From assembly GCA_032433765.1 (NCBI GenBank), contig JAVIAB010000047.1, forward strand, positions 124,001 to 188,000: 64,000 nt of DNA. Direction: 5' to 3'. Numbering within the stretch: position 1 is the first letter of the stretch; each line of letters starts with the position of its first letter. This DNA is from Megaustenia siamemsis. Its lineage: Eukaryota; Mollusca; Gastropoda; Stylommatophora; Ariophantidae. The notes beneath the pieces are model-generated. The model worked only from the letters and a program-made list of their open reading frames with translations. It was not told where the DNA came from and ran no database searches. Positions 13,401-22,219 of this stretch are shown piece by piece. The position numbers were made by a program, and so were the translations under genes.

Positions 13401-15220
13401 TGTTAGTGGTAGACGATAATGCTAGTGGTAGACGACGATGCTAGTGGTAGACGATGATGTTAGTGGTAGACGATGATGTTAGTGGTAGACGATGATGTTA
13501 GTGGTAGACGATGATGTTAGTGGTAGACGATGATGCTAGTGGTAGACGATGATGTTTGTGGTAAACAATGATGCTAGTGATAGACGATGATGCTAGTGGT
13601 AGACGATGATGCTAGTGGTAGACGATGATAGTGGTAGACGATGATGTTAGTGGTAGACGACGATGCTAGTGGTAGACGACGATGCTAGTGGTAGACGATG
13701 ATGCTAGTGGTAGACGACAATGCTAGTGGTAGACGATGATGTTTGTGGTAGACGACTATGTTAGTGGTAGACGATGATGTTAGTGGTAGACGACGATGCT
13801 AGTGGTAGACGATGATAGTGGTAGACGATGATGCTAGTGGTAGACGATGATAGTGGTAGACGATGATGCTAGTGGTAGACGACGATGCTAGTGGTAGACG
13901 ATGATGTTAGTGGTAGACGATGATGCTAGTGGTAGACGATGATGTTAGTGGTAGACGATGATGCTAGTGGTAGACGATGATGTTAGTGGTAGACGATGAT
14001 GCTAGTGGTCGACGATGATGCTAGTGGTAGACGATGATGCTAGTGGTAGACGATGATGTTAGTGGTAGACGATGAGGTTAGTGGTAGACGATGATGCTAG
14101 TGGTAGACGATGATGCTAGTGGTAGACGATGATGCTAGTAGTAGACGATGATGCTAGTGGTAGACGATGATGCTAGTGGTAGACGATGATGCTAGTGGTA
14201 GACGATGATGTTAGTGGTAGACGATGATGCTAGTGGTAGACGATGATGCTAGTGGTAGAAGATGATGCTAGTGGTAGACGATGATGTTAGTGGTAGACGA
14301 TGATGCTAGTGGTAGACGATGATGCTAGTGGTAGACGATGATGTTAGTGGTAGACGATGAGGTTAGTGGTAGACGATGATGCTAGTGGTAGACGATGATG
14401 CTAGTAGTAGACGATGATGCTAGTGGTAGACGATGATGCTAGTGGTAGACGATGATGTTAGTGGTAGACGATGATGCTAGTGGTAGACGATGATGCTAGT
14501 GGTAGAAGATGATGCTAGTGGTAGACGATGATGTTAGTGTAGACGATGATGCTAGTGGTAGACGATGATGCTAGTGGTAGACGCCGATGCTAGTGGTAGA
14601 CGGTGATGCTAGTGGTAGACGACGATGTTAGTGGTAGACGACGATGCTACTGGTAGACGACGATGCTAGTGGTAGACGACGATGCTAGTGGTAGACGACG
14701 ATGCTAGTGGTAGACGATGATGTTAGTGGTAGACGATGATGTTAGTGGTAGACGACGATGCTAGTGGTAGACGATGATGTTAGTGGTAGACGACGATGCT
14801 AGTGGTAGACGACGATGTTAGTGGTAGACGATGATGTTACTGGTAGACGACGATGCTAGTGGTAGACGACGATGCTAGTGGTAGACGATGATGTTAGTGT
14901 TAGACGATGATGTTAGTGGTAGACTCGATGCTAGTGGTAGACGATGATGTTAGTGGTAGACGATGATGCTAGTGGTAGACGATGATGTTAGTGGTAGACG
15001 ATGATGTTAGTGGTAGACGTCGACGCTAGTTGTAGACGATGATGATAGTGGTAGACGATGATGTTAGTGGTAGACGATGATGTTAGTGGTAGACGATGAT
15101 GTTAATGGTAGACGATGATGTTAGTAGTGGACTACTATGTTAGTGGTAGACGACGATGATAGTGGTAGACGATGGGTTAGTTGTAGACGATGATGCTAGT
15201 GGTAGACGATGATGCTAGTA
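10466..15220. repeat. 19-bp satellite array, block 3
   Basis: 19-bp units again. The order of rare monomers parallels about 2601-7560: GACGATATGTTAG near 10581 (2681 in the first copy), AGAACAC near 12574 (4733), AAAATTTT at 12903 (5120), clustered AGAAGATGATG units at 14.25-14.52 kb (6.3-6.7 kb), and CGTCGACG at 15018 (7147). The offset drifts from 7900 to 7783 to 7871 bp, reflecting loss and gain of a few units. Confidence 0.95.
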
Positions 15221-17600
15221 ATAGACGACGATTAAGATGATGTTAGTGTAGACGACGACAGACGATGATGCTAGTGGTAGACGACGATAGACGATGATGC
15301 TAGGGGTAGACGACGATAGACGATGATGTTAGTGGTAGACGACGACAGACGATGATGCTAGTGGTAGACGACGACAGACGTGATGTTAGTGGTAGAAGAC
15401 GACAGACGATGATGTTAGTGGTAGACGACGTTAGACGATGATGCTAGTGGCAGACGACGTTAGACGATGATGCTAGTGGCAGACGACGTTAGACGATGAT
15501 GCTAGTGGTAGACGACGACAGACGATGATGCTAGCGGTAGACGACGTTAGACGATGTGCTAGTGGTAGACGACGATAGACGATGATGCTAATGGTAGACG
15601 ACGACAGACGATGATGCTAGTGGTAGACGACGATAGACGATGATGCTAGTGGTAGACGACGATAGACGATGATGCTAATGGTAGACGACGACAGACGATG
15701 ATGCTAGTGGTAGACGGTGATAGACGATGATGCTAGTGGTAGACGACGAAAGACGATGATGCGAGTGGTAGACGACGACAGACGATGATGTTAGTGGTAG
15801 ACGACGACAGACGATGATGCTAGTGGTAGACGACGAAAGACGATGATGCTAGTGGTAGACGACGACAGACGATGATGCTAGTGGTAGACGACGACAGACG
15901 ATGATGTTAGTGGTAGACGACGAAAGACGATGATGCTAGTGGTAGACGACGACAGACGATGATGCTAGTGGTAGACGACGACAGACGATGATGTTAGTGG
16001 TAGACGACGAAAGACGATGATGCTAGTGGTAGACGACGACAGACGATGATGCTAGTGGTAGACGACGACAGACGATGATGTTAGTGGTAGACGACGACAG
16101 ACGATGATGTTAGTGGTAGACGACGACAGACGATGATGTTAGTGGTAGACGACGACAGACGATGATGTTAGTGGTAGACGACGACAGACGATGATGTTAG
16201 TGGTAGACGACGACAGACGATGATGTTAGTAGTAGACGACGACAGACGATGATGTTAGTGGTAGACGACGACAGACGATGATGTTAGTGGTAGACGACGA
16301 CAGACGATGATGCTAGTGGTAGACGACGATAGACGATGATGCTAGTGGTAGACGATGACAGACGATGATGTTAGTGGTAGACGACGACAGACGATGATGT
16401 TAGTAGTAGACGACGACAGACGATGATGTTAGTGGTAGACGACGACAGACGATGATGTTAGTGGTAGACGATGACAGACGATGATGCTAGTGGTAGACGA
16501 CGACAGACGATGATGTTAGTAGTAGACGACGACAGACGATGATGTTAGTGGTAGACGACGACAGACGATGATGTTAGTGGTAGACGACGACAGACGATGA
16601 TGCTAGTGGTAGACGACGACAGACGATGATGTTAGTGGTAGACGACGATAGACGATGATGCTAGTAATAGACGACGACAGACGATGATGTTAGTGGTAGA
16701 CGACGACAGACGATGATGTTAGTAGTAGACGACGACAGACGATGATGTTAGTGGTAGACGACGACAGACGATGATGTTAGTGGTAGACGACGACAGACGA
16801 TGATGTTAGTGGTAGACGACGATAGACGATGATGCTAGTAATAGACGACGACAGACGATGATGTTAGTGGTAGACGACGACAGACGATGATGTTAGTAGT
16901 AGACGACGACAGACGATGATGTTAGTGGTAGACGACGACAGACGATGATGCTAGTGGTAGACGACGACAGACGATGATGCTAGTGGTAGACGACGACAGA
17001 CGATGATGTTAGTGGTAGACGACGACAGACGATGATGCTAGTGGTAGACGACGACAGACGATGATGCTAGTGGTAGACGACGACAGACGATGATGTTAGT
17101 GGTAGACGACGACAGACGATGATGCTAGTGGTAGACGACGACAGACGATGATGTTAGTTGAAGACGATGATAGACGATGATGTTAGTGGTAGACGACGAC
17201 AGACGATGATGTTAGTGGTAGACGATGACAGACGATGATGCTAGTGGTAGACGATGATAGACGATGATGTTAGTGGTAGACGATGACAGACGATGATGTT
17301 AGTGGTAGACGATGATAGACGATGATGTTAGTGGTAGACGACGACAGACGATGATGTTAGTGGTAGACGATGACAGACGATGATGCTAGTGCTAGACGAC
17401 GACAGACGATGATGCTAGTGGTAGACGACGACAGACGATGATGTTAGTGGTAGACGACGACAGACGATGATGTTAGTGGAAGACGACGATAGACGATGAT
17501 GCTAGTGGTAGACGACGACAGACGATGATGTTAGTGGTAGACGACGACAGACGATGATGTTAGTGGTAGACGACTACAGACGATGATGTTAGTGGAAGAC
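10497..17600. repeat. ~7.9-kb higher-order repeat, second copy
   Basis: Corresponds to 2601-10480 by marker order. It has one 19-bp block followed by a single longer 29-bp block, where the first copy has 29/19/29. It also has a local duplication at about 13.19-13.32 kb (ACGGCGATGC, TAGATGATGATG, GTAAACGATG), repeating the content of 12.61-12.71 kb. The copy ends at the non-repetitive spacer. Confidence 0.8.
10960..12710. repeat. Higher-order segment P, copy 3
   Basis: The third occurrence of the same marker order: TTACTGGTAG near 11007, GATAATGC near 11060, one TAGGCGATG unit near 11260, AGAACAC at 12574, then ACGGCGATGC and GTAAACGATG. Several TAGGCGATG units present in copies 1 and 2 read as the ordinary GTAGACGATG here, so this copy is more consensus-like in that stretch. 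Confidence 0.85.
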
Positions 17601-17607
17601 GACGATG
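15221..17607. repeat. 29-bp derivative satellite, block C
   Basis: The longest 29-bp block (about 2.4 kb), opening with the same head unit (GACGACGATTAAGATGATG, one A fewer) as blocks A and B. Toward its right end the units become more uniform, then vary again (GTTGAAGACGATGATAG, GTGGAAGACGACGATAG). The array stops at GACGACGATGAAG, where non-repetitive sequence begins. No open frame. Confidence 0.94.
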
Positions 17608-17629
17608 AAGATGTCAGTCATCGGTGCAG

Positions 17630-17637
17630 TGACGTCA
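17630..17637. promoter_or_regulatory. TGACGTCA palindrome (CRE-like)
   Basis: An exact match to the 8-bp consensus bound by CREB/ATF-family bZIP factors in animals (established knowledge), lying just outside the end of the 29-bp satellite. There is no adjacent gene, TATA box or transcript evidence, and an 8-mer can occur by chance. The assignment as a functional site is weak. Confidence 0.2.
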
Positions 17638-17833
17638 TACAGTCATCACCATAATGGCGGTCTGCAACAAGTAAACTTACATATCGTCAACTATGACCTT
17701 TGTGATGTAGCAGTGAAGGTCAACTGAGGCCAGTCATCTGCGATTTCATCAATGAGCAGTCGTATCTCCCACGAGAGGGGCATGGAAACAGGAATCATGT
17801 GACGGTAATGTAGCTGTCATTAAGGCTGTAGTC

Positions 17834-17879
17834 CTGTCAGTCGCTGTCCGGTGGCAGTCTAGGCCTGTGCTACTGACAG
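17834..17879. repeat. Short inverted repeat in spacer
   Basis: CTGTCAGT at 17834-17841 is the exact reverse complement of ACTGACAG at 17872-17879. It would give an 8-bp stem with a 30-base loop. There is no T-run behind it and no gene beside it, so I do not call a terminator. Confidence 0.45.
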
Positions 17880-17916
17880 CTTTGTTCACCGATACAAACA
17901 TATTATGGAAGGAACT

Positions 17917-20900
17917 ACAAAGTTAACACTGCAAGGTTAAAACAACTAAACAGAAAAAAAGCTAACACAACTAAGGAAACAAAGTTAACACAACTAAACT
18001 GAACAAAGTTAACACAACTAGGACAAACAAAGTTAACACAACTAAGACAAAACAAAATTAACACAAATAAACTGAACAAAGTTAACACAACTAAAGAAAG
18101 CAAAGTTAACACAACTAAACTGAACAAAGTTAACACAACTAAAGAAAGCAAAGTTAACACAACTAAACTGAACAAAGTTAACACAACTGAGACCAAAAAA
18201 AGTTAGCACAACTATACTGAACAAAGTTAACAACTAAGACAAAGCAAAGTTAACACAACTAAGACAAAACATAGTTAACAGAAATAAGACAAAACAAAGT
18301 TATCACAGCCAAAGAGAACAAATTTAACACAACTAAGACAAAACAAAGTTAACACAACTAAGGCAAAACAAGTTAACACAACTAAGACAAAACAAAGTTA
18401 TCACAGCCAAAGAGAACAAAGTTAACACAACTAAGACAAAACAAAGTTATCACAGACAAAGAGAACAAAGTTAACACAACTAAGACAAAACAAAGTTATC
18501 ACAGCCAAAGAGAACAAAGTTAACACAACTCAGACAAAACAAAGTTAACACAACTAAGACAAAACAAAGTTATCACAGCCAAAGATAACAAAGTTAACAC
18601 AACTAAGACAAAACAAGTTATCACAGCCAAGAGAACAAAGTTAACACAACTAAGACAAAACAAAGTTATCACAGCCAAGAGAACAAAGTTAACACAACTA
18701 AGACAAAACAAAGTTAATACAGCCAAGAGAACAAAGTTAACACAACTAAGACAAAACAAAGTTAACACAACTAAGACAAAACAAAGTTAACACAACTAAG
18801 ACAAAACAAAGTTAACACAACTAAGACAAAAAAGAAAGTTAACACAGCCAAAGAGAACAAAGTTAACACAACTAAGACAAAACAAAGTTATCACAGCCAA
18901 AGAGAACAAAGTTAACACAACTAAGACAAAACAAAGTTAACACAACTAAGACAAAACAAAGTTAACAGAACTAAGACAAAACAAAGTTAACACAACTAAG
19001 ACAAAACAAAGTTAACAGAACTAAGACAAAACAAAGTTAACACAACTAAGACAAAACAAAGTTAACACAACTAAGACAAAACAAAGTTAACAGAACTAAG
19101 ACAAAACAAGTTAACACAACTAAGACAAAACAAAGTTAACAGAACTAAGACAAAACAAAGTTAACACAACTAAGACAAAACAAAGTTAACACAACTAAGA
19201 CAAAACAAAGTTAACAGAACTAAGACAAAACAAAGTTAACACAACTAAGACAAAACAAGGTTAACACAGCCAAGAGAACAAAGTTACACAACTAAGACAA
19301 AACAAAGTTAACAGAACTAAGACAAAACAAGTTAACACAACTAAGACAAAACAAAGTTAACACAGCCAAATAGAATAAAGTTAACACAACTAAGACAAAA
19401 CAAAGTTATCACAGCCAAAGAGAACAAAGTTAACACAACTAAGACAAAACAAAGTTAACACAACTAAGACAAAACAAAGTTAACACAACTAAAGCAAAAG
19501 AAAGTTAATACAACTAAGACAAAACAAAGTTAACACAACTAAGACAAAACAAAGTTAACACAACTAAGACAAAACAAAGTTAACACAACTAAGACAAAAC
19601 AAAGTTAACACAACTAAGACAAAACAAAGTTAACAGAACTAAGACAAAACAAAGTTAACACAACTAAGACAAAACAAATTTAACAGAACTAAGACAAAAC
19701 AAAGTTAACACAACTAAGACAAAACAAAGTTAACACAGCCAAAGAACAAAGTTAACACAACTAAGACAAAACAAAGTTAACAGAACTAAGACAAAACAAA
19801 GTTAACACAACTAAGACAAAACAAAGTTATCACAGCCAAGAGAACAAAGTTAACACAACTAAAGCACACAAAGTTAACACAACTAAGACAAAACAAAGTT
19901 AACAGAACTAAGACAAAACAAAGTTAACACAACCAAGAGAGAACAAAGTTAACACAACTAAGACAAAACAAAGTTAACACAACTAAGACAAAACAAAGTT
20001 AACACAACCAAAGAAACAAAGTTAACACAACTAAGACAAAACAAAGTTAACAACAACTAAGACAACAAAGTTAACACAACTAAGACAAAACAAAGTTACC
20101 ACAACTAAGACAAAACAAAGTTAACACAGCCAAAGAGAACAAAGTTAACACAACTAAGACAAAACAAAGTTAACACAGCAAAGAGAACAAAGTTAACACA
20201 ACTAAGACAAAACAAAGTTAACAGAACTAAGACAAAACAAAGTTAACACAACTAAGACAAAACAAAGTTATCACAGCCAAAGAGAACAAAGTTAACACAA
20301 CTAAAGCAAAACAAAGTTAACAGAACTAAGACAAAACAAGTTAACAGAACTAAGACAAAACAAAATTAACACAGCCAAAGAGAACAAAGTTAACACAACT
20401 AAGACAAAACAAAGTTAACACAACTAAGACAAAACAAATTAACACAACTAAGACAAAACAAAGTTACAGAACTAAGACAAAACAAAGTTAACACAACTAA
20501 GACAAAACAAAGTTAACACAGCCAAAGAGAACAAAGTTAACACAACTAAGACAAAACAAAGTTAACACAGCCAAAGAGAACAAAGTTAACACAACTAAGA
20601 CAAACAAAGTTAACACAGCCAAAGAGAACAAAGTTAACACAACTAAAGCAAAACAAAGTTAACAGAACTAAACAAAGCAAAGTTAACACAACTAAGACAA
20701 AATAAAGTTAACACAACTAAGACAAAACAAAGTTAACACAACTAAGACAAAACAAAGTTAACACAACTAAGACAAAACAAAGTTAACACAACTAAGACAA
20801 AACAAAGTTAACACAACTAAGACAAAACAAAGTTAACACAACTAAGACAAAACAAGTTAACACAGCCAAAGAGAACAAAGTTAACACAACTCAGACAAAA

Positions 20901-21139
20901 CTTAGTTAACACAACTAAGACAAAACAAAGTTAACACAACTAAGACAAAACAAAGTTAACACAACTAAGACAAAACAAAGTTAACACAACTAAGACAAAA
21001 CAAAGTTAACACAGCCAAAGAGAACAAAGTTAACACAACTCAGTCAAAACTTAGTTAACACAACTAAGACAAAACAAAGTTTACACAACTAAGACAAAAC
21101 AAAGTTATCACAGCCAAAGAGAACAAAGTTAACACAACT
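17917..21139. repeat. 25-bp A-rich satellite (GTTAAC family)
   Basis: Tandem units of about 25 bp built on GTTAACACAACTAAGAC followed by AAAACAAA (about 60% A and 28% GC on the plus strand). Nearly every unit carries GTTAAC, an HpaI site. A second unit type of about 24 bp (GTTATCACAGCCAAAGAG then AACAAA) is interspersed, and GTTAACAGAACTAAGAC variants form a third class. The first ~320 bp use an older-looking form (CTAAACTGAAC). Short minus-strand frames of 63-93 codons at 17915-18768 are just the repeat translated (Leu/Val/Phe/Cys-rich) and are not called as genes. Confidence 0.96.
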
Positions 21140-21480
21140 AAACAGAATGAAATTAGGACAACCAACCAGAACAAAGTTGTCACAACTAAACAAGAAAATT
21201 AGCACAATTAAATACAGAGTTAAGTCAGCTAAACCGAACCACGTTAACATAACTAAACAGAATAACAAGACAAAACAAAAAAAAAGTTAACACATCTAAA
21301 CAGATCAATGTAAGCAAACTAAACAGAACCATGTTAACACAACTAGAGATAAAAAAGTTAACACATCTAAACAGATCAATGTAAGCAAACTAAACAGAAC
21401 CATGTTAACACAACTAGAGATAAAAAAAAGTTAACACATCTAAACAGATCAATGTAAGCAAACTAAACAGATTAACTAAA
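21140..21480. repeat. Degenerate edge with ~71-bp tandem
   Basis: The 25-bp array loses regularity here (AACAGAATGAAATTAGG, AAACCGAACCACG). Then a compound unit of 71-73 bp repeats, starting at 21286, 21357 and 21430, the last one truncated near 21471. Each copy runs GTTAACACATCTAAACAG, ATCAATGTAAGC, AACTAAACAGAACCATG, GTTAACACAACTAGAG, then an A-run of 6-9. It appears to be three decayed 25-bp-type units amplified together, typical of an array edge. Confidence 0.88.
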
Positions 21481-21526
21481 CTGAAAAAAGTATCACATCT
21501 AATCAATGGTGTCTTTCAGACAGAAT
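21481..21526. other. Short non-repetitive junction segment
   Basis: About 45 bp linking the degenerate A-rich array to the 50-bp direct repeats. It retains a fragment of the preceding unit (ATCACATCTAATCAATG) followed by GTGTCTTTCAGACAG. I see no gene or site I can support. Confidence 0.6.
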
Positions 21527-21630
21527 ATTCACACACTTTTCTCTCTAACACCATATCCAAACAAGTCTTACTAACAACAGATTCACACACTATTCTCTCT
21601 AACACCATATCCAAACAAGTCTTACTAACA
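21527..21630. repeat. 50-bp direct repeat at satellite junction
   Basis: Two copies, 21527-21576 and 21581-21630, separated by ACAG. Each begins ATTCACACAC and ends GTCTTACTAACA. They differ at one position I can see (ACTTTTC against ACTATTC). The second copy ends directly at the first 44-bp unit. The sequence is not part of either flanking satellite. A near-perfect pair suggests a recent local duplication or a third minor repeat family. Confidence 0.92.
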
Positions 21631-22219
21631 GCCGTGAGTAGCATCTTGTCCTTGCTATAGTGATGGTAGGCCAGGCTGTGAGTACATCTTGTCCTTGCTG
21701 TAGTGATGGTAGGCCAGGCCGTGGTAGCATCTTCCCTGCTGTAGTGATGGTAGGCCAGGCCGTGACTAACATCTTGTCCTTGCTGTAGTGATGGTAGGCC
21801 AGGCCGTGAGTAGCATCTTGTCCTTGCTGTAGTGATGGTAGGCCAACCGTGAGTAGCATCTTGTCCTTGCTATAGTGATGGTAGGCCAGGCCGTGAGTAG
21901 CATCTTGTCCTTGCTGTAGTGATGGTAGGCCAGCTGTGAGTAGCATCTTGTCCTGCTGTAGTGATGGTAGGCCAGACCGTGAGTAGCATCTTGTCCTTGC
22001 TGTAGTGATGTAGGCCAGGCCAGCCGAGTAGCATCTTGTCCTTGCTGTAGTGATGGTAGGCCAGGCCGTGAGTAGCATCTTGTCCTTGCTGTAGTGATGG
22101 TAGGCCAAGCCGTGAGTAGCATCTTGTCCTTGCTATAGTGATGGTAGGCCAGGCCGTGAGTAGCATCTTGTCCTTGCTGTAGTGATGGTAGGCCAGGCCG
22201 TGAGTAAATCTTGTCCTTG

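Larger units (their letters stand above)
17608..17916. other. Non-repetitive spacer between two satellites
   Basis: About 310 bp of mixed-composition sequence resembling neither neighbour. I see no open frame of useful length, no tRNA-like or other RNA gene, and no transposon ends. Short internal motifs are three copies of CAGTCATC (17615, 17640, 17731), a TGACGTCA palindrome (17630-17637), and the pair CTGTCAGT/ACTGACAG. With the junction at 21481-21630 it is the only sequence in the window likely to map uniquely, so it is useful as an anchor. It could be a remnant of the chromosome into which the satellites expanded. Its identity is unknown. Confidence 0.8.

Noticed and set aside
1..17607. 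Asp-rich coding repeat on the plus strand (GAC GAT GAT codons)
   Set aside because: The 19- and 29-bp units cycle phase and contain TAG and TGA, so each frame closes within a few units.
1..17607. Telomeric repeat (GTTAGGGG seen at a few sites, such as near 226)
   Set aside because: These are isolated single-base variants of GTTAGTGG in the 19-bp unit, with no TTAGGG tandem.
17834..17879. Transcription terminator or hairpin RNA gene
   Set aside because: The stem is only 8 bp with a 30-base loop and no T-run. There is no adjacent gene.
17915..18768. Three short minus-strand frames with Leu/Val/Phe/Cys-rich hydrophobic peptides
   Set aside because: Direct translation of the 25-bp A-rich repeat. 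The hydrophobicity follows from the T-rich minus strand, not from a membrane protein.
21505..21520. Splice acceptor (GTGTCTTTCAG) of a host exon at the junction
   Set aside because: It is followed at once by the direct repeat and the satellite. No donor, open exon or coding sequence is nearby.
21481..21630. Target-site duplication or long terminal repeats of a mobile element
   Set aside because: The two 50-bp copies lie only 4 bp apart with nothing between them. There are no terminal inverted repeats and no transposase.
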